A stretch of 43,232 nucleotides of DNA, taken from contig SFBI01000023.1 of NCBI GenBank assembly GCA_007095845.1, forward strand, positions 1 through 43,232. The letters are read 5' to 3'. The DNA comes from Microcystis aeruginosa Ma_MB_S_20031200_S102 (GTDB lineage Bacteria > Cyanobacteriota > Cyanobacteriia > Cyanobacteriales > Microcystaceae). The notes under the pieces were generated by a model. The model made no database searches, had not been told where the DNA came from, and saw nothing but the letters and a program-made list of their open reading frames with translations. Below, in pieces: positions 9,856 through 18,428 of this stretch (its first letter is position 1; every line of letters begins with the position of its first letter). The position numbers and the translations under genes were made by a program.

Positions 9856-11199
9856 ATGCTAAATAACAAACTACAACTTCTGTTAACCAGGGTAGGCACA
9901 TGGGCTGTTGCTAGTCTGATCGGCGGTTTGATCGGCTCTCTGGCTGCGGTACTGCTGACTGAGGCAATTAAACAAACCCTCGGGATTGCCTCAGGCCTAG
10001 GCAACGTCTGGCTACTGCTGCTGCCTCTGGTGGGCGTTACCTTAGCAGTGCTAGTCCTGTTTGGACTGGGTAGGGGCCAACCCGTGCAGACCTTAGCTCC
10101 CCGGGAGGCCACTGCCTCTGGCCGCTGGAGTTCTCTCATGGACTGGTACTCCTTCCCCCATGACATTGCGCGCGCCGATCTGACCGGTGACGTGGTGAAC
10201 GCATCTGGCGCGGAAGAGCGCTTCCCCTGGAATCTAGCCCCCTTGCGGGCCCTAGCCATCCTCTCCACTGTTGGACTGGGTGCGCCCATGGGAACAGAAT
10301 CACCGGCGGCTCATATTGGCGTGGCAACAGGGACCTGGTTGGGTAGTATAAATCCAGCCCTAGGCCAACTGGTGCGGCCCCTGGCCATCGGTGGCGGTGC
10401 GGCAAGTGTTTCTGCTCTGATGGGAATCCCGCTGGTGGGCAGCTTCTTTATGTTTGAGTTGAGTCAGCGACGCCAGGTTCCGCTCACCCCGGAGCGGGCA
10501 GCGGCGATGTTAGCAGGGGGACTGGTGGGATGGAGAGTCAACGTTGCCTTTAAACTGCAACTAATCCGGCTGGTGGTGCCGCAGGTTGCCCCGACTGACT
10601 TCTGGGATGCGGTGGGTGCCACTTTATTGATCGGAGCGATCGCTGGCATGATTACAGCCCTCACTGGGGAGGCGATCTACTGGGCCAGAGGCTTGCGGGA
10701 CAAGCCCGCCACTCGTCTCCTCATCGGTGGCCTGATGATGCTGTTCTTGGCGATCGTGATCGGGCAGGTGGCGACTCCAGCAGCGGCTTTTGGGCCGGGG
10801 GGAGCTGCTATCGTCTGGGCCGAAAAAACTGAAACAACTCCTTATCACCTGTTGGCGGTAGCTCTGCTCCGGGCTGCTGCCACCACCGCTGCGGTTTTAG
10901 CCGGGGGCTGTGGCGGTGTGTTTGTCCCTTTTCTGGCGATCGGCGACCTCAGTGGCCGGGTGTTCGCCACCACCTTTGAAATTTCGGGGGATCTGGCGGG
11001 GGCAGCGGGGGCAGCGGCTGGTATTGCTGGCGGCTATCGCCTACCTCTGACCGCCATGGCCATGGTGCTGGGGGTGGGGGGTCCGGGGGCAGCCCAGCTA
11101 ACCTGCCTTGCTACGGTGGTTATCGCCGCCCTTTCGGGACTGGTGGCCGCACGGGCAGCCAATCAACTCTCTAGTTACCTGCGCGCAATGATCCGCTAG
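9856..11199 (+). CDS. divergent ClC-type chloride channel/transporter family protein
   Basis: 447-residue polytopic membrane protein with ClC hallmarks. GTESP at 146-150 sits where the gating-glutamate motif GREGP occurs, and its Glu is kept. A helix resembling the one after NAPLAG reads IPLVGSFFMFEL (191-202). GGVFVPFLAIG near 353-364 matches GGIFAPMLALG, followed by YRLPLTAMAMVL. Several features are atypical. The GSGIP chloride motif is not clear. The residue aligned with the inner proton glutamate (E203 of E. coli ClcA) is Leu202. The C-terminal ligand tyrosine is not obvious. By eye the gene is roughly 60% GC, against 40-45% in its neighbours, which suggests horizontal acquisition. Transport mode (channel, exchanger, other anion) is not determined. 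Confidence 0.8.
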   Translation: MLNNKLQLLLTRVGTWAVASLIGGLIGSLAAVLLTEAIKQTLGIASGLGNVWLLLLPLVGVTLAVLVLFGLGRGQPVQTLAPREATASGRWSSLMDWYSFPHDIARADLTGDVVNASGAEERFPWNLAPLRALAILSTVGLGAPMGTESPAAHIGVATGTWLGSINPALGQLVRPLAIGGGAASVSALMGIPLVGSFFMFELSQRRQVPLTPERAAAMLAGGLVGWRVNVAFKLQLIRLVVPQVAPTDFWDAVGATLLIGAIAGMITALTGEAIYWARGLRDKPATRLLIGGLMMLFLAIVIGQVATPAAAFGPGGAAIVWAEKTETTPYHLLAVALLRAAATTAAVLAGGCGGVFVPFLAIGDLSGRVFATTFEISGDLAGAAGAAAGIAGGYRLPLTAMAMVLGVGGPGAAQLTCLATVVIAALSGLVAARAANQLSSYLRAMIR

Positions 11200-11290
11200 A
11201 AGTCGCTGTCAGGGGACTAATCTCTTGTCTGGGGTAAATATACTTTACAATACAAAAAGAGACATAAGACTATATCGCCCCCTAACCAAA

Positions 11291-11314
11291 AAGGAAGGCT
11301 TTTAAACCTTCCTT
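11291..11314 (-). terminator. terminator after PEP-CTERM remnant / TauE gene
   Basis: AAGGAAGG (11291-11298) pairs with CCTTCCTT (11307-11314). On the minus strand the hairpin is followed by TTTTTGG, so it serves minus-strand transcripts coming from the TauE/SafE gene. Confidence 0.65.
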
Positions 11315-11332
11315 ACCATAGGAATTGGTCAT

Positions 11333-11413
11333 TTATTGCCGTTTGCGAGCCAATACACCCAGAGAACCCACCGCTAATAAGTCTAAAAGAGTATCTGGTT
11401 CTGGGGTTAGAAA
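11333..11413 (-). pseudogene. orphan PEP-CTERM sorting-signal tail
   Basis: The minus strand encodes 26 residues, FLTPEPDTLLDLLAVGSLGV then LARKRQ and a stop. This is the exact layout of a PEP-CTERM signal: a PEP motif, a hydrophobic segment and a basic end. In PEP-CTERM bacteria this signal directs exported proteins to exosortase. Immediately upstream in frame is a TAA (11414-11416), and no secreted protein body is present. A terminator follows. It is best read as the remains of a deleted exported-protein gene lying just behind the TauE/SafE gene. Confidence 0.7.
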
Positions 11414-11435
11414 TTAACCAGTCCGTTGATGCGGT

Positions 11436-12194
11436 CTAAGAGCAGGCGCGGATGAAGAAATAAATGGCCATCAGTAGCAGAAAAATATAAAAAGTGATCC
11501 GCACCAATTGATCGGGTAATTTCGGTAAAAAACGAGTGGTTACTTGTACACCTAGGGAACCACCGATACCTAAAATAATCCCTTGTAGATAAAGAATATA
11601 ACCGGCTTGGGCATGAGCGAAACAGGCAGCGATCGAATTGAGTAAAACCACACCTAAACTGGTGACAATGGCGATTTTGATCTTTTCTGCCAAAAAAATC
11701 ATCTGTAGTGGCACCATGATCGCCCCACCGCCAATTCCGAAAATACCGGCTAGAAATCCGGCGATTCCTCCGGTTAGCAGACGGGCTAGATTAGGATGCA
11801 ATCTAAGGGCAGAAACTGGCTCTTTTTGGCTTAAATTCTGCTTGAGGTTGGTTAAATAGATATTGAACAGTAAAAAACAACCAAAAGCCGCTTCTAGGAT
11901 ATATTTGGGGCTATATTTGACCAGATAGACTCCGATAAATGCCGTAAAAATCCCGGGTAAACCTAAGAGGAGAACTCGCTGCCATTTGAGGGAACCTAAT
12001 CGCCAATTTTGGATCGTACCCCCTAGGGAAGTAAAAACGATCGCTAAACTGCTGGTAGCCACCGATTCTCCGTAACTGTAGCCCAAATTTAACAGGATCG
12101 CCACGGAGATAGTGCCACCCCCAATACCGAATAAACCCGCTAATAAGCCTGAAAAAACGCCCGTTATCAGTAAAATTAAGTAATTGTCTGCCAT
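11436..12194 (-). CDS. TauE/SafE family sulfite/anion exporter
   Basis: 252-residue membrane protein with about eight hydrophobic segments and an internal duplication. The motif GLLAGLFGIGGGTISVAILL near the N-terminus is echoed by GFLAGIFGIGGGAIMVPLQM in the second half; this is the hallmark of the TauE/SafE (DUF81) family. Members move sulfite, sulfoacetate or other small organosulfur anions; the substrate here is unknown. The gene stands alone on the minus strand. An orphan PEP-CTERM tail and terminator lie 20-145 bases after its stop, suggesting a rearrangement downstream. Confidence 0.88.
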   Translation of the reverse strand: MADNYLILLITGVFSGLLAGLFGIGGGTISVAILLNLGYSYGESVATSSLAIVFTSLGGTIQNWRLGSLKWQRVLLLGLPGIFTAFIGVYLVKYSPKYILEAAFGCFLLFNIYLTNLKQNLSQKEPVSALRLHPNLARLLTGGIAGFLAGIFGIGGGAIMVPLQMIFLAEKIKIAIVTSLGVVLLNSIAACFAHAQAGYILYLQGIILGIGGSLGVQVTTRFLPKLPDQLVRITFYIFLLLMAIYFFIRACS

Positions 12195-12240
12195 TATCTT
12201 CGGTTCATGGCCTTGAAGGGTCTGAATTTGCTATTATACA

Positions 12241-12408
12241 TAGGACTTACTGAAAAAGTAAGAGCAAAGCATTTAGATAGAAAATCTACGGTTTCAGCGA
12301 TAGTTGATGCCCGAATGCTTCGCCCCTACAGGACTGGCACCTGTTTCGCAAAACCAGCTACTAAAACCCTTACCTCGTCTATATTTCACATTTATTCAGC
12401 AACTCCTA
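12241..12408. mobile_element. family-B inverted-repeat (MITE-like) element
   Basis: The left end TAGGACTTACTGAAAAA (12241-12257) and right end TTATTCAGCAACTCCTA (12392-12408) are inverted copies matching at 14 of 17 positions. The 168-base element has no coding capacity; an open frame at 12207-12446 merely runs through it. It separates the TauE/SafE gene from the lipid kinase gene. Confidence 0.65.
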
Positions 12409-12449
12409 ATTACAGAACCTTTATCCTTGCACTGCTGAGAAACTGACCT

Positions 12450-13337
12450 ATGACTAAAAGAGCTTTACTACTAATTAATCGTCATTCGCGCAAGGGTAAA
12501 GAAAACTTTGCTCAAACTGTTGATCTGCTCAATCATTGGGATTTTGAAATTATCAGCGTCCCTTTGAAAAAGGTAGAAGATATACCTTTTTTGCTGGAAA
12601 AATATCGCTCTAATATTGATTTAGTTATTGTCGGTGGTGGCGATGGTACTCTTAATGCTATGGCGGATGTGTTGGTAGAAACTCGACTGCCCCTAGGTAT
12701 TATACCTCTGGGAACAGCTAATGATTTAGCCCGGACTTTAGGGATACCGAATTCTATTGCCGAAGCCTGTCGAATTATTGCCGAAGGTAATTTAAAATAT
12801 ATCGATCTAGGTTGGGTAAATAATAAATACTTTTTCAACGTGGCTAGTTTGGGATTAAGTGTGAAAATTACCCAAAAACTGAGCAAGGGTTTAAAGCGAC
12901 GTTTGGGAATTTTGGCCTATGCTTGGACAGCCTTACAGGTATTAAGTAAAACCCGTCCTTTTACCGCTATGATCGGTGTTGATGGCCAAAATATCAAAGT
13001 TAAAACCCTACAAATAGCGATCGGAAATGGTCGTTATTATGGGGGAGGAATGCCAATCGCTCATGATGCCCAAATCGACGATCAAAGGTTAGATTTATAT
13101 AGCCTAGAAATTGAACACTGGTGGCAAATTTTCCCGCTTTTATGGACATTACCGCGAGGACAACAGGGTTTATTATCTTGGGTGAGAACTCTTAAGGGGA
13201 AAGAAATTCAAATTGAGACTCGTAAACCCCATAGTATCAACACCGATGGCGAAATTACTAGCACTACTCCCGCCATATTTCGAGTTATTCCAGCGGCCAT
13301 AGGGGTCTATATTCCCCGTCAGGAAACACAATCTTAA
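12450..13337 (+). CDS. diacylglycerol kinase-family lipid kinase (YegS-like)
   Basis: 295 residues with the DAGK catalytic domain. An N-terminal nucleotide-binding part contains VIVGGGDGTLNAMADVL (about 69-85) and LGIIPLGTANDLARTLGIP (about 94-112). The C-terminal beta-rich domain includes IGNGRYYGGGMPIAHDAQ and a final DGE motif (NTDGEI) typical of YegS/BmrU-like kinases. These phosphorylate diacylglycerol or related lipids using ATP and metal. The physiological lipid cannot be told from sequence. It converges with the amino-acid binding protein gene, only two bases separating the stop codons. Confidence 0.9.
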   Translation: MTKRALLLINRHSRKGKENFAQTVDLLNHWDFEIISVPLKKVEDIPFLLEKYRSNIDLVIVGGGDGTLNAMADVLVETRLPLGIIPLGTANDLARTLGIPNSIAEACRIIAEGNLKYIDLGWVNNKYFFNVASLGLSVKITQKLSKGLKRRLGILAYAWTALQVLSKTRPFTAMIGVDGQNIKVKTLQIAIGNGRYYGGGMPIAHDAQIDDQRLDLYSLEIEHWWQIFPLLWTLPRGQQGLLSWVRTLKGKEIQIETRKPHSINTDGEITSTTPAIFRVIPAAIGVYIPRQETQS

Positions 13338-13339
13338 AA

Positions 13340-14395
13340 CTAACGAAAAGGAGGAGAATACAATAAACCCCCCTTTGTCCAAAGATTATTTAAACCTCGA
13401 TCGAGTTGCAGGGGTTTACCGATTTCACGATCATAAATTTCACCGTAATTACCCACCTGTTTTAAGACTCTTTGGGCAAAATCATTGGGTAAACCCATAT
13501 CTTCGCCTAACTTCTCATCGATACCCAAAAAGCGCCGAATACTGGGGTCTTTACTATCGGCAAAAGTGCCAATATTTTGGGAGTTAATCCCAAATTCTTC
13601 CCCTTGAATTAAACTAAAAACGATCGAGCGGACGGCATTCGACCAAGCGGGATCACCATCGGCCACGGCTGGGGCCAAGGGTTCCTTCGATATTACCACT
13701 TCCAATAATTGATGATCCTGCGGTCGGGGAAAAACCGAGCGCCGGGCCACCAATTGGGAGCGATCGGAGGTGACAGCCTGACAGCGCCCCGCCTGATAAG
13801 CTGTATATAAAGCCTCCACATCATCGGAAACGATCGGTTTATAACCTTGAACTGCCGCTTTTGCCATGGCATCGGCCAGATTTTGTTCTGTGGTGGTTCC
13901 CGATAGCACACAAATGGACTTTCCGCTTAAATCTTCTAATTTCTTAATATTACTGGCTTTTGTGGCCATAATTCCCTGACCATCATAGAAAACTGGGGTG
14001 ATAAACTCCATCCCCAGAGCGGTATCCCGGTTAATCGTCCAGGTGGTGTTGCGACTGAGAATATCCACTTCTCCCGTCTGTACGGCAGTAAATCTCTCTT
14101 GGGGACTAAGTTTACGATATTCGACTTTGGCGGGATCATCAAAGAGAGCCGCCGCAATAGCTCGGCAAATTTGCACATCTAAGCCCGAATATTCGCCTTT
14201 TTCATTAACAAAGCTAAACCCTGGCACTTCTCCGTTAATGCCACAAATTAATTTACCGCGATTTTTCACCGTTTGCAAGCGGCCAGCATCGGGACTACTT
14301 GCGGTGTTAGAACTAGAATTAGGTTGATTTTCCGTCCCACAGGCAGTAATTAGCAGTAAAAACAGGGACAATGCACAAAAACGCCACTTTAGCAT
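13340..14395 (-). CDS. amino-acid ABC transporter substrate-binding lipoprotein
   Basis: 351 residues from ATG 14395; an in-frame GTG at 14425 would add ten residues before the natural signal peptide. A hydrophobic signal ends in LLITAC, a lipobox, so the mature protein is a periplasmic lipoprotein. The rest is a type 2 periplasmic binding fold: LICGINGEVPGFSFVNEKGE, the VDILSRNTTWTINRDT region and the VVISKEPLAPAV region. This is the AapJ/BztA/NatF group that delivers a broad range of polar amino acids. No permease or ATPase gene is adjacent, so partners must be encoded elsewhere. It follows the DUF92 gene closely on the same strand. Confidence 0.9.
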   Translation of the reverse strand: MLKWRFCALSLFLLLITACGTENQPNSSSNTASSPDAGRLQTVKNRGKLICGINGEVPGFSFVNEKGEYSGLDVQICRAIAAALFDDPAKVEYRKLSPQERFTAVQTGEVDILSRNTTWTINRDTALGMEFITPVFYDGQGIMATKASNIKKLEDLSGKSICVLSGTTTEQNLADAMAKAAVQGYKPIVSDDVEALYTAYQAGRCQAVTSDRSQLVARRSVFPRPQDHQLLEVVISKEPLAPAVADGDPAWSNAVRSIVFSLIQGEEFGINSQNIGTFADSKDPSIRRFLGIDEKLGEDMGLPNDFAQRVLKQVGNYGEIYDREIGKPLQLDRGLNNLWTKGGLLYSPPFR

Positions 14396-14431
14396 AGATA
14401 TTCTCTGAAAAATTTTTTTAGTCACTCAATT

Positions 14432-15172
14432 TTAGCGGAAAGACCAGAGCAAGCTTAACAGTATAGCCACGATCGCACCGATAACCGTATTGATCACATT
14501 GACCAATTCATTAGTTAACCACAGAAAGCGAGTTTGTAGGGTAGCACCGATGAGACTTTCGATATTGGTGGCGATAAATGCCGCAATTACACACCATAAC
14601 ACACCGATAAGATCGATCGCACCGATAGCCCATGCTAACAGGGAAATCGCCGTGGCTGCCAGCAAACCGGCGAGCGTTCCTTCCAAACTAACAGCACCTT
14701 CTGTTCCCCGGGGGACGGATTTAAAATTAGTGATTAGATAAGTAGTTTTACCGTAAGCTTTACCCACCTCGCTGGCAGTAGTATCGGCTAATTTAGTGCT
14801 AAAACTAGCCACATAAGCGAGTATTAAGAGGTAATCCCAGGGAGAAGCGGCAAAAAGACTGAGGATAGCGCAAATTGCCCCCGCTAAAGCGGAACCCCAG
14901 ACATTTTCTGGACCGCGTACCCCCGATCTTTTTTCGGCGATTCCCTCCGCTTCCTTGCGAGCTAAACCGATGCGGGTGACAGTAGAACCGACGAGGAAAT
15001 AGAATAAAACAATTAGATAACCGCGCCATCCCAAGCTTCCCCAGACAATTACCCCTAAAACCCAAGCATGGAGATAACCCATCCGAGTTAAGAGCTTTTT
15101 TGGGGCAATTGTAGCGATTCCGAGGAGGATGGTATTGAGAAGAACAGCGACGAGCCAAGGATTAGTTAACAT
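14432..15172 (-). CDS. DUF92 membrane protein, VTE6-like (phytyl-phosphate kinase family)
   Basis: 246 residues from ATG 15172 (MLTNPWLVAVLLNTILLG); a longer frame to 15241 would overlap the divergent gene and adds unlikely residues. About six hydrophobic segments are present. The conserved DUF92 stretch KLADTTASEVGKAYGK is followed by VPRGTEGAVSLEGTLAG. In plants and Synechocystis this family contains VTE6, which phosphorylates phytyl phosphate to phytyl diphosphate for tocopherol and chlorophyll salvage. That role is inferred from family membership. The binding-protein gene follows within 36 bases. Confidence 0.85.
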   Translation of the reverse strand: MLTNPWLVAVLLNTILLGIATIAPKKLLTRMGYLHAWVLGVIVWGSLGWRGYLIVLFYFLVGSTVTRIGLARKEAEGIAEKRSGVRGPENVWGSALAGAICAILSLFAASPWDYLLILAYVASFSTKLADTTASEVGKAYGKTTYLITNFKSVPRGTEGAVSLEGTLAGLLAATAISLLAWAIGAIDLIGVLWCVIAAFIATNIESLIGATLQTRFLWLTNELVNVINTVIGAIVAILLSLLWSFR

Positions 15173-15217
15173 AGTATCTAGACAAAGTTTACCTCCCCCA
15201 TTGTATCGATCGAGTCG

Positions 15218-15922
15218 ATGAAAACTAATCAACCCTATCAACCTCTTTTACTGCGAATTCTGCACGGATTAACGGGAATTGTCCTCATTGCCGCCATGGT
15301 TACGGCCTATTGGACTTATGATACTTTTGACGGTCGTTGGTTAAAACTGCCCTTACCAGAATATCAAGAAATTGAAAGTATTCATGGTACTTTTGGCCTC
15401 TATACTCTGATTATCTTTCCAGTTTTTGCTATCTATGCTTTTCGTCGCGGCAACAAAAGATTAATTCAAAGTGATTCTCTTAACAAATTAACCCAATTTG
15501 GTAAGCCGATTTGGTGGTATAGTCTCCATCGTTTAGTCAATACTTTGACTCTTTTTGCCCTAACTTTTGCTTTGTATAGTGGCCGGATGATGGATTCCAA
15601 ATGGCTACCGGAAGGGGAATTAAATCACTTTTGGTATTATGCCCATTTGCTCAGTTGGTTAATTATGGTAGTATGTCTGGTGCTGCACCTGCTCATGACT
15701 GCTAAAGTGGGAGGGGTTCCCCTGTTATTGTCTATCCTTAAATGGGGTTTTCGTGAACAAGATAGCCCGAAATTATGGTTATCTCAATTACGTCAATGGG
15801 GGTTAAGTTTGCGTCTAGCTAATACTTTTCAGTGGCTACAATCTCTTAACTTATATAAAGTCTTAGAAATTGTTATTTTATTGGCTATTATAGCGGCTTG
15901 GATTATCCCCAAGTTTGACTAG
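15218..15922 (+). CDS. cytochrome b561-like four-helix membrane protein
   Basis: 234 residues with four to five hydrophobic helices. Histidines are placed as in diheme b-type cytochromes: RILHGLTG (H16), SIHGTFG (about H55), SLHRLVN (about H106), and two in the WYYAHLLSWL / LVLHLL helix (about H144 and H157). This fits a b561/prokaryotic cytochrome b domain that carries electrons across the membrane. Partner and substrate are unknown; no maturation or reductase gene adjoins except the small ferredoxin, which is convergent. It starts 45 bases from the divergent DUF92 gene. Confidence 0.75.
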   Translation: MKTNQPYQPLLLRILHGLTGIVLIAAMVTAYWTYDTFDGRWLKLPLPEYQEIESIHGTFGLYTLIIFPVFAIYAFRRGNKRLIQSDSLNKLTQFGKPIWWYSLHRLVNTLTLFALTFALYSGRMMDSKWLPEGELNHFWYYAHLLSWLIMVVCLVLHLLMTAKVGGVPLLLSILKWGFREQDSPKLWLSQLRQWGLSLRLANTFQWLQSLNLYKVLEIVILLAIIAAWIIPKFD

Positions 15923-15937
15923 AACCGAGGGATCAAC

Positions 15938-16177
15938 CTACCAAAGCGGATCGGAGTATAAATGAACGGTTAAAGAATCTCGATCGCTGGGGATACCAGT
16001 AATACAACTACAAATTTGAGTACCATCATCTAATTCTACCTCGCAAGCGTGACAGGAACCCATTAAACAGCCAGTAGGAATGTCAATTCCTGCTTTTTTG
16101 GCCACATCTAATAATAGTTCTCCCGTTTCCGCTTCTATGACAATATCATCGGGTAAAAAACGCACTGAAATAGTCAT
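15938..16177 (-). CDS. small plant-type 2Fe-2S ferredoxin
   Basis: 79 residues with a complete [2Fe-2S] binding set: C37-x4-C42-x2-C45 (TGCLMGSCHAC), then a cysteine pair QICSC at 56 and 58, one of which provides the fourth ligand. It is shorter than photosynthetic PetF (about 97 residues), so it probably serves a dedicated redox partner. AAGGAG lies just before the ATG. It starts nine bases after the cobQ stop codon, so the two genes are almost certainly cotranscribed. Confidence 0.92.
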   Translation of the reverse strand: MTISVRFLPDDIVIEAETGELLLDVAKKAGIDIPTGCLMGSCHACEVELDDGTQICSCITGIPSDRDSLTVHLYSDPLW

Positions 16178-16186
16178 AATTTCTCC

Positions 16187-17662
16187 TTACAAATGAGCAA
16201 AAATAGGTGTAAGATTTAAATGTTCTTCCAATAAATTAGCCATATTATCTAGGGTTATTTCTCTTTGTTCACTATAATTATCAATTCCCGTAGGCAAAGA
16301 CAATAAACCGCGACGCTGACGCAGATGATTTAGCCAAGTTCTTCGCCAAGAACCATTATCAAAGATACCATGTAAATAACAGCCCCAAATTGACAGAGAA
16401 TCATGGACAATTCCTAGACTAGCATCTTCCTCGAACATTTTTTGATAACCTGATTCACTTTCCCATGCGCTTATTCCTTGGTGAATTTCGTATCCTGTTA
16501 CTGGTAAACCCCCTTCGGGAAAATTAGATAAAACTTGTCGTTGACGGGTGATTTTTTCGGCAGTAATTACCGTTTTTAATGGCAGTAAATTTAAGCCAGC
16601 TGCCTCACTGTGGGGACCTTCTCGATGGTCAGGATCCAGGATTAATCGCCCTAACATTTGCAAACCACCACAGATGCCAAAGATAATACCTCCCCTTTGG
16701 TGATAGGCTTGTAATTGATTAGCCATACCACTTTGATTAAGAGCGATTAAATCAGCGACAGTGGTTTTAGATCCGGGGATAATTACCCCATCGGGATCAC
16801 CTAAAGATTCCTGTAATTCTAGATAACGGACATTAACCGTTGCTTCACCACAGAGAGGGTCAAAATCAGTAAAATTAGCGATATGAGGCAGACGAATGAC
16901 AATGATATTTAGTTCAGCTTTAGGTTTTTGGGCGGGGCGATCGAGTAGACTGAGAGAATCCTCGGCACTTAAAAAGATATCACTATAGGGAAGAACTCCC
17001 AACACGGGAATTTTTGTATAATCTTCTAGCCAAGTAATCCCTGAATCTAAGAGAGATTTTTGTCCACGAAATTTATTGATCACAATACCTTTAATTAAAG
17101 CTCTTTCCTCCGGTTCTAATAATTCTAACGTACCGACGACGTGAGCAAAAGCCCCCCCGCGATCAATATCCACCACTAAAATAGTAGCGGCATCGAGATA
17201 TTTAGCCACCCGCATATTAGTTAAATCGCGATGTTTGAGATTTATTTCCGCCGGACTTCCCGCACCTTCACAGACAACTAGATCAAATTCTGTTGATAAT
17301 TTAGCTAAAGATTCTTTAATTGCTTGCCAACCTTGGTCAAAATAATTCTGATAATAATCCGCTGCCGTGGTGACACCAACAGCTTTACCTTTAATAATCA
17401 CCTGAGAGGTCATATTTCCCTGGGGTTTTAATAAAATTGGGTTCATTTCTACCCGGGGAATTGTCCCCGCAGCCCATGCTTGCACCGCCTGAGCGTGACC
17501 CATTTCTCCCCCTTCAGCGGTAACATAGGCATTAAGGGCCATATTCTGACCTTTAAAGGGTGTTACCTGCCAACCTTTCCGGTGGAATAAACGACATAAA
17601 GCGGCAGTTAAAAAAGATTTACCCGCGTGGGAAGTCGTCCCCACTACCATAATTGCTTTCAT
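16187..17662 (-). CDS. cobQ: cobyric acid synthase
   Basis: Amidates side chains b, d, e and g of adenosyl-cobyrinic acid a,c-diamide with glutamine and ATP in (pseudo)cobalamin synthesis. The 491 residues show the N-terminal DTBS-like ATPase domain (MVVGTTSHAGKSFLTAALC, P-loop about 7-17; KPQGNMTSQVI; VVCEGAGSPAEINL). A class I glutamine amidotransferase domain follows, with nucleophile Cys in GIIFGICGGLQMLG and the catalytic His in GCYLHGIFDN. All expected motifs and the usual length are present. The downstream ferredoxin gene is nine bases away. Confidence 0.96.
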   Translation of the reverse strand: MKAIMVVGTTSHAGKSFLTAALCRLFHRKGWQVTPFKGQNMALNAYVTAEGGEMGHAQAVQAWAAGTIPRVEMNPILLKPQGNMTSQVIIKGKAVGVTTAADYYQNYFDQGWQAIKESLAKLSTEFDLVVCEGAGSPAEINLKHRDLTNMRVAKYLDAATILVVDIDRGGAFAHVVGTLELLEPEERALIKGIVINKFRGQKSLLDSGITWLEDYTKIPVLGVLPYSDIFLSAEDSLSLLDRPAQKPKAELNIIVIRLPHIANFTDFDPLCGEATVNVRYLELQESLGDPDGVIIPGSKTTVADLIALNQSGMANQLQAYHQRGGIIFGICGGLQMLGRLILDPDHREGPHSEAAGLNLLPLKTVITAEKITRQRQVLSNFPEGGLPVTGYEIHQGISAWESESGYQKMFEEDASLGIVHDSLSIWGCYLHGIFDNGSWRRTWLNHLRQRRGLLSLPTGIDNYSEQREITLDNMANLLEEHLNLTPIFAHL

Positions 17663-17911
17663 CTAGTTTTTTTATTGAGTATTTTCAGTGAACAGTAATC
17701 AGTAAACAGTAATCAGTTGATAACTGATAACAATGACCGAATCTACAACCTAATTTGTTAAGCTAAAAGCTTTGATGTACTTAGTTTATAAACTTTTTTG
17801 GCAGGAGAATTGCCAGATTCTTTCTCTTGCCTCTTGCCTGTTGCCTCTTGCCTTCAGAAGCTAATAACTGATAACTGATAACTGATAACTGATAACTGAC
17901 TCCCAACAGCA
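17663..17911. repeat. spacer filled with heptanucleotide tandem repeats
   Basis: TTGCCTN occurs four times at 17827-17854 and ATAACTG five times at 17864-17898. An imperfect AACAGTAATCAGT repeat lies near 17692-17717. A minus-strand open frame through this DNA (17781-17996) is repeat translation and not a gene. Confidence 0.9.
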
Positions 17912-18346
17912 TTACAAAGAAAACCAACGTTGCAGAGTATTTAAAAATCTTTGCCAGAAAGTGGGTTGAGGGAAAAAGTCCCCTTGGGGTTGCCATTTTT
18001 CTATTAATTTCCTCCCCAAAGGAGTGAGACGAAAACTATCGGTTATCCCCTGTCCATCTACTTCGCGCCGCAAAATTCCCACTTTAATCAACCAGAGAAG
18101 ATAGCTTTCCGCTGCTGCTTCCGTCAGCAGTCTGGAAGTATAACCTTTTTCTAAACCCCCAGCACCCGGAATGCTTAAAAGTGATACACTTTGCTCCAGC
18201 ATAGCGACGAATAAAGTAAGACGGAAAGGGGAACAACAGAGGGCGCGTTCGGCCCTAGTGATGGTAGCATCAGGATAATTGATGGCGGTAACGGTGGGAG
18301 TCGATAGGCTCATAGATTCCGGTCGTTTAGCTATTGATAAACTCAT
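17912..18346 (-). CDS. Npun_F0494-like conserved cyanobacterial protein
   Basis: 144 residues without signal peptide or membrane helix. The segments TRAERALCCSPFRLTLFVAM, AAAESYLLWLIKVGILRREVDGQ (shown in part) and GITDSFRLTPLGRKL resemble the cyanobacterial Npun_F0494 family, recognised from memory. The pattern of helices followed by a short beta hairpin is compatible with a winged-helix DNA-binding fold, but this is only inference. A second Met at residue 12 could be the true start. Confidence 0.65.
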   Translation of the reverse strand: MSLSIAKRPESMSLSTPTVTAINYPDATITRAERALCCSPFRLTLFVAMLEQSVSLLSIPGAGGLEKGYTSRLLTEAAAESYLLWLIKVGILRREVDGQGITDSFRLTPLGRKLIEKWQPQGDFFPQPTFWQRFLNTLQRWFSL

Positions 18347-18428
18347 TGTTACATTGATCTGGCCTCAACCCCTATCAACCCCAATCACCGATAAAATAGG
18401 GATGAAGTGTTAAGTAGCTTGAGTATTT

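Noticed and set aside
10136-10405. Minus-strand open frames within the ClC-type gene
   Set aside because: Long antisense frames are expected in GC-rich coding DNA; no family resemblance.
12207-12446. 79-codon plus-strand open frame
   Set aside because: It runs through the family-B element at 12241-12408 and has no protein-like composition.
17864-17898. ATAACTG array considered as CRISPR
   Set aside because: Units are seven bases without spacers; no cas genes in the window.
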